From the NCBI GenBank assembly GCA_019118985.1, contig DWXX01000126.1:1-9864 (forward strand): DNA of 9,864 nt, read 5' to 3'. The translations under genes and the position numbers were made by a program. Positions within the stretch are counted from its first letter, which is position 1. The number at the start of each line of letters is the position of its first letter. This stretch comes from Candidatus Faecalibacterium faecipullorum. Its GTDB lineage: Bacteria; Bacillota; Clostridia; Oscillospirales; Ruminococcaceae. Shown piece by piece: positions 1 to 6,328 of the stretch. Below the pieces are notes generated by a model. It ran no database searches. It saw only the letters and a list, made by a program, of their open reading frames with translations, and had not been told where the DNA came from.

Positions 1-366
1 GTCGGTGTCCTGGCAGAAGGCGTAGAACCAGTCGGTGGCGGCCTGCGGGCTCTCCTCCTCGTACTTCTCCCAGAAGTTGGCCCGCACGATGCTGGGCCGG
101 GGGGTCAGCACCCCCATCAATTTGGTGTCAAACAGGTCGCGGGCGACAGAGTTGTCCTCGCAGACGCCGCGGGCCACCGCGTCGTCGGTCAGGGCTTTGA
201 GGATGCTCTCGAGGTCAACGTAATAGCACTCGCCCTCCGGCTCTTCAAAGCTGTCGAGGCCCATGGTCATCAGAAGCTGGTTGCGGATGTAGATCTCGTC
301 GTCGGGCTGGATCAGGCCGGTGTCAAGGCCGTAGTTGACGAGCTGCTGGATCAGGCTGGAAATCAC
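1..366 (-). CDS. galT: Galactose-1-phosphate uridylyltransferase, Firmicute type (5' part only)
   Basis: The first 122 residues are present; the gene runs off the left edge. GalT exchanges UMP between UDP-glucose and galactose-1-phosphate in the cytoplasmic Leloir pathway. The call rests on the N-terminal pattern of the Firmicute-type GalT family: a first helix of the form xIxxLIxxxVxYGLxTGLI, then DEIYIRNQLL, a segment reading GVLTPRPSxVxxxFW and a segment resembling ATDWFYxFCQDT. The nucleotidyl-transfer site lies beyond the edge and cannot be checked. The start is GTG at 366-364, overlapping the galK stop as GTGA, with AGGAGGTG a suitable distance upstream inside the end of galK. The start overlap implies translational coupling in a galK-galT operon. 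Its position directly after galK supports the identification independently of the sequence match. Confidence 0.88.
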   Translation of the reverse strand, partial: MISSLIQQLVNYGLDTGLIQPDDEIYIRNQLLMTMGLDSFEEPEGECYYVDLESILKALTDDAVARGVCEDNSVARDLFDTKLMGVLTPRPSIVRANFWEKYEEESPQAATDWFYAFCQDTD

Positions 367-1646
367 AGGACGGCACCTCCTTCAGGGCGGATGGAGAGGA
401 CGTGGCAGCGGCCCTTGCCGATGACTGCCTCGATCCCGGTTTTGAAAGCGTTCAGTTTGTCGAGGGGGACGAAGGCCTGGACGGTGCCGGCAAAGCCGCC
501 GCCGTGGACCCGCACCGCCCCTGCGCCGGCCAGCAGGTGCTTGGCCGCCGCGATGGTGACGGCCACCTCCTGGTGGTCGGTGTAGCCGGCGGGGATGACG
601 TTTTGCAGGTACTCCCAGCTGCTGCGGCCCGACTCGTTCACCAGCGCAAGGAAGGTGTCGAAGTCGCCGCTGCGCAGCGCCTTTACCTGCTTTGCCACCC
701 GCTCGTTGTCGGCGTAGATGTGGAAGGCGCGCAGCACCGCCCGGTCGCCGCAGGCTTTGCGGCAGGCGGGGATGTTCGCCAGGAAGGTCTCAAGGGGGAC
801 GTCCCGCAGCACCTCGCCGCCGCAGACTTTGGCCACCGCGCGGCAGTCGGCCGGGATGGCGGCGTACTCGTCGGTCAGGTCGGCGTGGTCGGCGCCCGAG
901 TCGAGGATGCACAGCGCCAGCCCCGCCTTGGAGAAGTCGACCGCCACCGGTTCGACCACCGGGTTGGCCGGGTCGGCAAAGTCGATGGTGATGATGTTGC
1001 CCACGCTGGAGGCCATCTGGTCCATCAGGCCGCAGGGCTTGCCGAAGTAGACGTTCTCGGTCCACTGGCCGATCTGGGCGATGGCGATGGGGGAGACCTT
1101 CTCGTCCATGAACAGCTCGTTGAGGATGGTGCCGATCAGCACCTCATAGGCGGCGCTGGAGGATACGCCGCTGCCTTTGGGCACATTGGAGGTGACATAG
1201 ACGTCCAGCCCCGACAGCTTGGCCCCCCGCTGGGCGAAGGCGGCGCACTCGCCCCGCAGGATGGCGGCGCTGGTATTCTCCTCCGACTTGCGGGCGGCCA
1301 GGTCGTCCAGGGCGATGGAGCACAGGGGGTACCCCTCGCTCTTGACCCGCAGCTGGCCCAGGCTGTTGGGGGCGGCGGCGGCGATCATGTCGATGTTGAC
1401 GCTGCCGGCCAGCACCCGGCCGTGCTGGTGGTCGGTGTGGTTGCCGCCGATCTCGGTGCGGCCGGGCGCGCTGAAGAGGGCGGCGGCGCTGTGGGGGCCG
1501 AAGGCGGCCTCCAGCCCGTCCAGCGCTGCGGCGTAGCGGGCGGCCAGGGGGGCCGTCTCATCGGCTGCGCAGCAGTAGAGGGCGGCCAGGCGGTCGGCGT
1601 ACGCGCCGCCGGCCAGCTCCTGCTTCCAAATACGGACATCCTTCAT
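363..1646 (-). CDS. galK: Galactokinase
   Basis: A 427-aa GHMP-superfamily kinase that phosphorylates galactose at C1 with ATP, the first committed Leloir step. The galactokinase signature GRTEIGGNHTDHQHG lies at residues 62-76. The GHMP ATP-binding motif PKGSGVSSSAA is at 156-166. CGLMDQ at 205-210 carries the expected catalytic Asp209, and the C-terminal HGGGFAG motif starts at 381. Length fits the family. I chose ATG at 1646 over an in-frame ATG at 1670, because AAGGAGGAAAC sits directly before 1646 and the extra eight codons would run through that ribosome binding site. No key residue is missing. The gene is upstream of galT with a 4-base overlap. The 280-base upstream gap holds an AT-rich promoter-like stretch and a GC hairpin, described separately. 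Substrate specificity for galactose is supported by both the signature and the galT neighbour. Confidence 0.95.
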   Translation of the reverse strand: MKDVRIWKQELAGGAYADRLAALYCCAADETAPLAARYAAALDGLEAAFGPHSAAALFSAPGRTEIGGNHTDHQHGRVLAGSVNIDMIAAAAPNSLGQLRVKSEGYPLCSIALDDLAARKSEENTSAAILRGECAAFAQRGAKLSGLDVYVTSNVPKGSGVSSSAAYEVLIGTILNELFMDEKVSPIAIAQIGQWTENVYFGKPCGLMDQMASSVGNIITIDFADPANPVVEPVAVDFSKAGLALCILDSGADHADLTDEYAAIPADCRAVAKVCGGEVLRDVPLETFLANIPACRKACGDRAVLRAFHIYADNERVAKQVKALRSGDFDTFLALVNESGRSSWEYLQNVIPAGYTDHQEVAVTIAAAKHLLAGAGAVRVHGGGFAGTVQAFVPLDKLNAFKTGIEAVIGKGRCHVLSIRPEGGAVL

Positions 1647-1674
1647 TCTGGTTTCCTCCTTACACAACACACGG

Positions 1675-1701
1675 CGCCGGGGCCGCGGCGGGCGGCCGGC
1701 G
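1675..1701 (-). other. GC-rich leader hairpin upstream of galK
   Basis: CGCCGG plus CCGC (1675-1680, 1683-1686) pairs with GCGGCCGGCG (1692-1701), giving a 10-bp stem with a 2-base bulge and a 5-base loop. It lies about 28 bases before the galK start on the transcribed strand. No run of U follows, so it is not a standard terminator. It could stabilise the leader or simply reflect high GC. No function is shown. Confidence 0.4.
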
Positions 1702-1705
1702 GCGG

Positions 1706-1757
1706 GACTTGGTACAACTTAATAATAAAGAATCCGGGCTGAAAAGAACATGTAATA
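1706..1757 (-). promoter_or_regulatory. Possible galK promoter and operator region (AT-rich island)
   Basis: This AT-rich island is the likeliest promoter site in an otherwise very GC-rich gap. On the minus strand it holds TATTAT (1722-1727), a plausible -10. The hexamer 17 bases upstream, TGTTCT, is a poor -35. Just downstream of the -10, TTGGTACAA (1709-1717, plus strand) is a perfect TTG-GTA-CAA inverted repeat within a longer imperfect one, ACTTGGTACAACT, suitable for a dimeric repressor. The rest of the gap (1758-1877) shows A/T-rich CAAAAAC-type repeats near 1818-1854 but no gene that I can support. The promoter assignment is tentative. Confidence 0.3.
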
Positions 1758-1877
1758 TTGTTGCCCTTTGATGCAAAGTTGCCGAAAATGGGCCGCCGGG
1801 GCGGTCGGTTGCTTTTTACAAAAACTTTTTGGGGTCAAAAACAGCTTTTGGTATTTTTGCGCGGGGCGAAGGCGCGC

Positions 1878-1911
1878 AAAAGGCCGCCGCAGGACCCTGC
1901 CCGCGGCGGCC
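1878..1911 (-). terminator. Intrinsic terminator of the small two-gene unit
   Basis: GGCCGCCGC (1882-1890) and GCGGCGGCC (1903-1911) form a perfect 9-bp GC stem with a 12-base loop. On the minus strand the stem is followed by TTTT (1881-1878). It begins 15 bases after the stop codon of the 87-aa gene, the expected place for the end of that transcript. It would insulate galK from the unit upstream. Confidence 0.8.
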
Positions 1912-1925
1912 GGTGCCGCTTGTGG

Positions 1926-2189
1926 TTACAGCAGCTGGTTGACCAGGTCATACAGGCCGGTGACCAGTTCATTGCCCAGCTGCCAGACGGCGCGCACCGC
2001 CGTGAACAGCAGCGCGGGCACAAAGGTGAAGGAGATGGCAAGCACCGAAGAGCCCCGGTAGAAATCGGTCAGCTGCAGGCTGTCCAGAAAGGCGCCCACC
2101 GCGTCGCTGACGGGGCCGCCGCCCAGGATGGCGCGCTGTTCGTCCCTGTCGATGGGGGCGTAGTGGGCAGGCATACGAAACTTCTGCAT
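1926..2189 (-). CDS. 87-aa hydrophobic protein with double-glycine-type leader, function unknown
   Basis: I do not recognise a named family. Residues 6-24 run from MPAHYA to Gly23-Gly24. Counting back from Gly24 as -1 gives Glu at -8, Ile at -4 and Ile at -12, the pattern of double-glycine leaders that are cleaved by C39-peptidase ABC exporters. Cleavage there would leave a 63-residue core (25-87): an amphipathic start, one strongly hydrophobic segment at about 47-68 (SSVLAISFTFVPALLFTAV) and a C-terminal amphipathic helix. The core has no Cys, which argues against a lanthipeptide or disulphide bacteriocin. The start at 2189 is set by AAAGGAG eight bases upstream; the internal Met6 lacks such a site. 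It is the second gene after the 148-aa protein, which shares the leader. A bacteriocin-like or secreted signalling peptide is plausible; a small membrane protein without processing is the alternative. No exporter or immunity gene is visible nearby. Confidence 0.75.
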   Translation of the reverse strand: MQKFRMPAHYAPIDRDEQRAILGGGPVSDAVGAFLDSLQLTDFYRGSSVLAISFTFVPALLFTAVRAVWQLGNELVTGLYDLVNQLL

Positions 2190-2223
2190 AACAAAGCTCC
2201 TTTCGTTCAGGATAGGCAGGACA

Positions 2224-2240
2224 GGCAGGCCCCGCCTGCC
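2224..2240 (-). other. Intercistronic hairpin between the two small genes
   Basis: GGCAGGC (2224-2230) pairs perfectly with GCCTGCC (2234-2240) around a 3-base loop. It lies in the 65-base gap between the 148-aa and 87-aa genes, with no U-run after it on the transcribed strand. It is better read as an RNA-stability or processing element than as a full terminator. Confidence 0.5.
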
Positions 2241-2254
2241 GGCAGTTCACAAGA

Positions 2255-2701
2255 TCAGGCCGCGGCCGGCAGCTGGCCCTGGGCCTCGGCCTGGGCAGCC
2301 GTCATGGCAAAGGCTTCCTGGAAGGCTTTGACCAGGGGGTCCACCAGCTGGGTGTAGTAATAGGACGCGAGGCTCAGGCCGTACATGCCGCCCAGCAGGC
2401 CGGTGACGCCCAGCATCACCCACTGCGCGCTGTTCAGGGAAGAGAAGAAATCCTTCATCACCCGGCCGCCGGTTTTGAGGGTGGTGCCGACGAAGGCGTT
2501 GCCCAGCATCGAGACGCCGGCTGCAAAGAAGGTGCCGCCCAGGAACATCAGACCGTTGACCACCACGTTGACGCCGAACTGGATGACCTGCTCGGGGGTG
2601 ATGCTGAAGGCGCCGCCTTCGAGATAGACCATCTCTTCCTGCGGGACAAGCGCGTAGTGCGCAGGCATGGCGAGCACGCCTGAGGATGTAGTATATTCCA
2701 T
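2255..2701 (-). CDS. 148-aa hydrophobic protein with double-glycine-type leader, function unknown
   Basis: First gene of the two-gene unit; no named family recognised. Residues 12-30 (MPAHYA to Gly29-Gly30) align without gaps with residues 6-24 of the downstream 87-aa protein. With Gly30 as -1, the segment has Glu at -8, Met at -7, Leu at -4 and Val at -12, again matching the double-glycine leader consensus. The remaining 118 residues contain a long Gly-rich hydrophobic stretch at about 38-72 and a second at about 93-114 with GVTGLLGGMYGLS. They end in an Ala/Gln-rich tail. Bacteriocin cores are usually shorter, so a membrane protein or a novel exported protein is also possible. An in-frame ATG at 2788 is rejected: it falls inside the -35 element of the promoter at 2760-2788, so it would lie upstream of the expected transcript start. 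The chosen start at 2701 has AAAGGAG eight bases upstream. Confidence 0.75.
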   Translation of the reverse strand: MEYTTSSGVLAMPAHYALVPQEEMVYLEGGAFSITPEQVIQFGVNVVVNGLMFLGGTFFAAGVSMLGNAFVGTTLKTGGRVMKDFFSSLNSAQWVMLGVTGLLGGMYGLSLASYYYTQLVDPLVKAFQEAFAMTAAQAEAQGQLPAAA

Positions 2702-2759
2702 AAGTAGGACTCCTTTCAAGCTAGGCCCCGCAGCAGGCCGCGGGAACTGAGTTACCTGA

Positions 2760-2788
2760 ATTATAGCATATCCGGCAAAAAACAACAA
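2760..2788 (-). promoter_or_regulatory. Strong sigma-A-type promoter of the two small genes
   Basis: On the minus strand TTGTTG (2788-2783) is separated by exactly 17 bases from a perfect TATAAT (2765-2760), preceded by TG one base upstream (extended -10). This is the closest match to the housekeeping consensus that I found in the window. It places the transcript start about 50 bases before the 148-aa gene, so the two small genes form their own unit. Confidence 0.85.
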
Positions 2789-2947
2789 GGCATCGCGCAG
2801 CGCGGTTTGGACCCCTTTTGTGACGGAGTTGTGAAAAAACGCGGCATAAACGCGCGCACCTGCGCCGAAAACGCGGGCGGCGGGGCGGCTTTGCGGGGTG
2901 AAAAAATGTTCCGGCGCAATTTTTCGGCCAGTGGGGCGAAAAGGCGT
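2789..2947. other. Non-coding gap between the small-gene promoter and the malQ terminator
   Basis: This is the remainder of the 335-base gap after malQ. I see short GC palindromes (for example around 2793-2804) and A-runs, but no ribosome binding site with a plausible open frame, no RNA gene and no second terminator. The one open frame crossing it on the plus strand runs into the 3' end of malQ in antisense and looks like a shadow. Confidence 0.5.
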
Positions 2948-2997
2948 AAAAAGGCGGGGGCCGGCGCCCGGCTCTCAACCGGTGCGCCGGCCCCCGC
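2948..2997 (-). terminator. Intrinsic terminator of the glucan operon
   Basis: GCGGGGGCCGGCGC (2954-2967) and GCGCCGGCCCCCGC (2984-2997) form a perfect 14-bp stem with a 16-base loop that can pair further through CCGG. On the minus strand it is followed after one base by TTTTT (2952-2948). It starts about 40 bases after the malQ stop and should end the operon. Confidence 0.93.
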
Positions 2998-3036
2998 GGG
3001 GCAAAAAGAGGAGAAAGAAAAGGGTAAGGATGCGTT

Positions 3037-4515
3037 TTACTCCGCCATGCCGGGCGCGCGGCCGTACAGCGCGGTCAGCGCGGCGATGTGTTCGGCCAGG
3101 GCGGGGGTCAGGGCGCCGTCCGCCAGCCGCCACCGCCAGTTGCCGCCCTGGGTGCTGGGGGTGTTGATCCGCCCTTCGGGCCCCAGGTGCAGCCAGTCGG
3201 CCATCGGGATGACCGCCAGGTCAGACACGCTGGCAAGGCAGGCGCAGATCATGGCCTCGGTCAGGCCGTCGGGGGTGCAGCGCAGGTAGCGGCAGGCGTA
3301 GGCGACGTCCTCCGCCGAGGCGGTCTGCTGCCAGCCCTCGGTGGTGATGTTGTCGTGGGTGCCGGTGTAGACCACGCTGTTGGCGGTGTAGGTGTGGGGC
3401 AGGTAGTTGCCCGGCTCCCGGCTGTCAAAGGCGAACTGCATGATCTTCATGCCGGGGCAGCCGCTGTCGGCCAGCAGGGCGCGGACCGCGTCGGTCAGGT
3501 AGCCGAGGTCCTCGGCGATGACCGCGCCGGGGCCCACCGCCTCCCGCATGGCCTCGAGGAAGGCGTGGCCCGGGCCCTTGACCCACCGGCCGCCGTGGGC
3601 GGTGGCGTCCTGGGCGGGGATGGAAAAGTAGCTCTCAAACCCGCGGAAGTGGTCGATCCGCACCACGTCATAGATGGAGGTGGCGTGGCGCAGCCGGCGC
3701 TTCCACCAGGCGAAGTGCTCCTCCTGGTGGCGGGGCCAGTCGTAGAGGGGGTTGCCCCACAGCTGGCCGTCCGCCGCGAAGGAGTCGGGCGGGCAGCCCG
3801 CCACCCGGGTCAGATGCACCTGCCCGTCGGTCTGGAACAGCTCGGGCCGGGTCCACAGGTCGCTGGAGTCGGGGCTGACATAGATGGGGATGTCGCCGAT
3901 CAGCCGGATGCCGCGGTCGTTGGCGTAGGCTTTCAGGGCGTTCCACTGGTCGTAGAAGAGGTACTGCACCGCCTTGTGGTAGCCGCAGCGGCCGGCCAGC
4001 CGCTGCCGCGCGGCGTCGAGGGCGTCGGCCTGCCGGCAGCGCAGCGCGTCGGGCCAGTCGGCCAGCCCGCGCTGGCCCTGCTCTTCCTTGATGGCCATGA
4101 AGAGGGCGTAGTCCTCCAGCCAGGCGCGCTGCGCCTGACAGAAGGCGGTGTATTCTGGGGTGGGGGCGGCCAGCAGCCGGGCGGCGGCCTTTTCCAGCAG
4201 GGCGGGGCGCTGGGCGTAGAGCTGGTCGTACCGGATGGGCCCCACCGGCTGGGCGGGGGGCAGTTCGCCGGGTTCCAGCAGCCCTTTGCCGGCCAGCAGG
4301 TCAAAGTCGATGAAGTAGGGGTTGCCCGCAAAGGCGGAAAAGCTCTGGTAGGGGCTGTCGCCGTAGCCGGTGGGGCCGATGGGCAGGATCTGCCAGCAGG
4401 ACTGCCCCGCGTCGGCCAGGAAGTCCACAAAGCGGTAGGCCCCGCACCCGAGGGTGCCGATGCCGTAGGGCCCCGGCAGGCTGAACACCGGCATCAGGAT
4501 GCCGCTTGCACGCAT
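3037..4515 (-). CDS. malQ: 4-alpha-glucanotransferase (amylomaltase, GH77)
   Basis: A 492-aa cytoplasmic enzyme that moves alpha-1,4-glucan segments between malto-oligosaccharides and releases glucose. The N-terminus shows the family opening GxLMPVFSLPGPYGIGTLG, then QILPIGPTGYGDSPYQS (42-58). DIPIYVSPDSSDLWTRPELF is at 208-227. The catalytic set is complete: nucleophile Asp288 in RIDHFRG, acid/base Glu335 in AEDLG and Asp388 in YTGTHDN. The C-terminus has NTPSTQGGNWRWR near 451-463. Length is normal for the compact bacterial type. The start at 4515 is supported by a purine-rich GGGAGGGGG upstream, and the gene begins 15 bases after the upstream permease stop, so it is co-transcribed as the last gene. 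In this context it would process oligosaccharides imported by the neighbouring ABC system. Regulation presumably comes from the operon's LacI-type repressor. Confidence 0.96.
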   Translation of the reverse strand: MRASGILMPVFSLPGPYGIGTLGCGAYRFVDFLADAGQSCWQILPIGPTGYGDSPYQSFSAFAGNPYFIDFDLLAGKGLLEPGELPPAQPVGPIRYDQLYAQRPALLEKAAARLLAAPTPEYTAFCQAQRAWLEDYALFMAIKEEQGQRGLADWPDALRCRQADALDAARQRLAGRCGYHKAVQYLFYDQWNALKAYANDRGIRLIGDIPIYVSPDSSDLWTRPELFQTDGQVHLTRVAGCPPDSFAADGQLWGNPLYDWPRHQEEHFAWWKRRLRHATSIYDVVRIDHFRGFESYFSIPAQDATAHGGRWVKGPGHAFLEAMREAVGPGAVIAEDLGYLTDAVRALLADSGCPGMKIMQFAFDSREPGNYLPHTYTANSVVYTGTHDNITTEGWQQTASAEDVAYACRYLRCTPDGLTEAMICACLASVSDLAVIPMADWLHLGPEGRINTPSTQGGNWRWRLADGALTPALAEHIAALTALYGRAPGMAE

Positions 4516-4530
4516 AGACGACCCCCTCCC

Positions 4531-5373
4531 TCAGCCTTTGACGGCGCCGGCGATGACGCCCTCGATGATGTATTTCTGGCAGGCTACGTACAGGATGATG
4601 ATGGGCACGATGGCGATGATGATGCAGGCCATCATGGGGGCCAGCTCGACCCGGCCGTAGCCGCCGCGGAAGTACTGGATGGCCATGGGGATGGTGCGGT
4701 ATTTCTTGATGTCCAGCACCAGGGTGGGCAGCAGGTAGTCGTTCCAGACCCACATGGTCTCGAGGATGGCGGTGGAGATCATGGTCGGCTTGAGGATGGG
4801 GAAGACGATCCGGAAGAACAGCTGCACCGGGTTGCACCCGTCGATCATGGCCGACTCTTCGATCTCGATGGGGACGCTCTTCATAAAGCCGGTGAACATG
4901 AACACCGCCAGCCCCGCGCCGAAGCCCAGGTAGATGATGCAGATGTTCCAGGGGGTGTTCAGCTTGAGGGTGTCGGCCGTCTTGGAGAGGGTGAACATCA
5001 CCATCTGGAAGGGCACCACCATCGAAAAGACGATCAGCAGGTTCATCCCCTTGGACAGGAGGTTGTGCACCCGGGTCAGGTACCACCCGCACATCGAGCA
5101 GCACAGCAGGATCAGGAACACGCTGGTGACGGTGATGACCAGGCTGTACAGAAAGCTGGACAGAAAGTCCATCTTGACGACGCCGTAGATGTAGTTGGCC
5201 GCGCCGGCGAAATTCTCGGCGGTGGGCAGGGCGAAGACGGTGGAGGTGGTGAAGGACCCCTCCACCTTGAGGCTGTTCATGAAGATCAGCACCACCGGGT
5301 AGACCCATGCCAGGCAGAGCACCGTCATGACGGCGGTGAGGATATTGTCGTACAGGCGTTTTGCTTTAGCCAT
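4531..5373 (-). CDS. Sugar ABC transporter permease, MalG/CUT1 type
   Basis: A 280-aa inner-membrane permease forming one half of the translocation channel. About six hydrophobic segments are visible, starting at roughly 11-33 and 71-93 and ending at about 247-265. The cytoplasmic EAA loop that docks the ATPase is at 172-196, with the sequence EESAMIDGC, then the conserved spacing to RIVFPILKP. The C-terminus QKYIIEGVIAGAVKG is typical of MalG-like permeases. The ATG at 5373 overlaps the stop of the upstream permease by one base (TGATG), and AAGGAGG lies upstream inside that gene, so the two are translationally coupled. An open frame extends upstream to 5478 but overlaps the other permease and lacks family sequence. 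The substrate is most likely a malto-oligosaccharide or related glucan because of malQ; homology alone does not fix it. Confidence 0.93.
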   Translation of the reverse strand: MAKAKRLYDNILTAVMTVLCLAWVYPVVLIFMNSLKVEGSFTTSTVFALPTAENFAGAANYIYGVVKMDFLSSFLYSLVITVTSVFLILLCCSMCGWYLTRVHNLLSKGMNLLIVFSMVVPFQMVMFTLSKTADTLKLNTPWNICIIYLGFGAGLAVFMFTGFMKSVPIEIEESAMIDGCNPVQLFFRIVFPILKPTMISTAILETMWVWNDYLLPTLVLDIKKYRTIPMAIQYFRGGYGRVELAPMMACIIIAIVPIIILYVACQKYIIEGVIAGAVKG

Positions 5374-6224
5374 CAGGACTGCACCTCCTTCGAGCGGGTG
5401 AAGCGGAGCTGCACCAGCGAGATGACCACCACGATCAGGAAGAAGACCACGGCCTTGGCCTGGCCGATGCCCTTCCACTGCGCGCCGCTGCGGCCGTAGA
5501 AGGTGGAGTAGATGTTGAGGGCCAGCATCTCGCTGAGGTTGGCCGGCTCGCCGCCGGTCAGGGCGACGTTCTGGTCGAACAGCTTGAAGCTGTTGGTCAA
5601 GGTCAGGAAGGTGCAGATGGTGATGCTGGGCATGACCAGGGGGATCTTGATCTTGAACAGGATCTCATGGCCGGTGGCACCGTCGATCTTGGCGGCTTCG
5701 ATCAGGTCGCCGGGGACGCTCTGCAGCCCGGCCACATAGATGATCATCATGTAGCCGATCTGCTGCCAGCACATCAGGATGACCAGGCCGATGAAGCCGT
5801 AGCGCTCGTCGAGGGCGAGCAGCGGCTTGCCGAGGTTGGCCAGCACGCCGTTGAGCAAAATCTGCCAGATGTAGCCCAGCAGGATGCCGCCGATCAGGTT
5901 GGGCATGAAGTAGACGGTGCGGAAGAGGTTGGTGCCGCGGATGCCCCTTGTCAGCGCCAGGGCGATGGCGAAGGCAAAGACGTTGATCAGAACGGTGGAC
6001 ACCACCGTAAAGGCCGCGGTGAACCAGAACGCATGGGTGAAGGTGGCGTCCTGGAAGACCCGGATGTAGTTGTCAAAGCCCACGAAGGTGGTCTTGGACA
6101 CGGTGGTGAACCGCTGGAAGGAAAGGTAGATGCCCCAGATGAAGGGCCAGATAAAGCCGATGATGAAGGCCAGCAGGGTGGGCAGGACGAACACCGGCCA
6201 GTATTTGCTGATCGCTTTTTGCAT
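5373..6224 (-). CDS. Sugar ABC transporter permease, MalF/CUT1 type
   Basis: A 283-aa membrane permease, partner of the MalG-like protein. Hydrophobic segments begin at about 10-33 and follow at 66-92, 107-126, 146-166, 201-212 and 258-275. FRTVYFMPNLIGG near 101-113 is typical of the family. The EAA loop is EAAKIDGATGHEILFKIKIP at 176-195. It lacks the long extra periplasmic loop of enterobacterial MalF, as usual for Gram-positive CUT1 permeases. The start at 6224 has GGAGGG seven bases upstream. That site lies a few bases beyond the U-run of a strong hairpin terminator, so most transcripts may end before this gene. Neighbours are the binding protein upstream and the second permease downstream. 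No ATP-binding subunit is encoded in the window. Confidence 0.93.
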   Translation of the reverse strand: MQKAISKYWPVFVLPTLLAFIIGFIWPFIWGIYLSFQRFTTVSKTTFVGFDNYIRVFQDATFTHAFWFTAAFTVVSTVLINVFAFAIALALTRGIRGTNLFRTVYFMPNLIGGILLGYIWQILLNGVLANLGKPLLALDERYGFIGLVILMCWQQIGYMMIIYVAGLQSVPGDLIEAAKIDGATGHEILFKIKIPLVMPSITICTFLTLTNSFKLFDQNVALTGGEPANLSEMLALNIYSTFYGRSGAQWKGIGQAKAVVFFLIVVVISLVQLRFTRSKEVQS

Positions 6225-6244
6225 GGATGATCCCTCCTGTGGAC

Positions 6245-6285
6245 AAAAAAGGCAGGGGCGGGCTCTGTCGCTGCCCGCCCCTGCC
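6245..6285 (-). terminator. Intra-operon terminator between binding protein and permeases
   Basis: GGCAGGGGCGGGC (6251-6263) and GCCCGCCCCTGCC (6273-6285) make a perfect 13-bp stem with a 9-base loop, followed on the minus strand by six T (6250-6245). By structure it is a strong intrinsic terminator. It lies 43 bases after the binding-protein stop and 20 bases before the MalF-type start, so permease expression must depend on read-through, or on RNA processing that leaves the hairpin as a 3' stabiliser of the binding-protein mRNA. Confidence 0.9.
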
Positions 6286-6328
6286 GGTTCAGTCTATCAC
6301 GCTGTCACAGCGGGCAGCTGCCGCGCGC

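Noticed and set aside
402..1742. 446-codon open frame on the plus strand
   Set aside because: Antisense shadow of galK, which has every galactokinase signature; composition is the same low-complexity type.
1751..1760. Plus-strand TAATAT as a promoter
   Set aside because: No suitable -35 lies upstream and no plus-strand gene follows.
1814..1858. Repeated CAAAAAC/TTTTGG blocks as a repeat array or CRISPR-like element
   Set aside because: Only two imperfect copies are present, without spacers of uniform length; this looks like simple A/T-rich intergenic sequence.
1758..2357. 199-codon open frame on the plus strand across the small-gene unit
   Set aside because: It covers a terminator stem and is antisense to two genes that each have a ribosome binding site, a shared leader and a promoter. 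Its Gln/Arg/Gly-rich sequence matches nothing.
2702..2788. N-terminal extension of the 148-aa protein to an ATG at 2788
   Set aside because: The extension would start inside the -35 element and cover the -10. The ATG at 2701 has a proper AAAGGAG.
3088..5499. 803-codon open frame on the plus strand
   Set aside because: It lies antisense to malQ and the MalG-type gene, whose catalytic and EAA motifs are intact. Its predicted protein is low-complexity Gly/Val/His/Asp-rich, as expected from the reverse of GC-rich codons, and it has no family motif.
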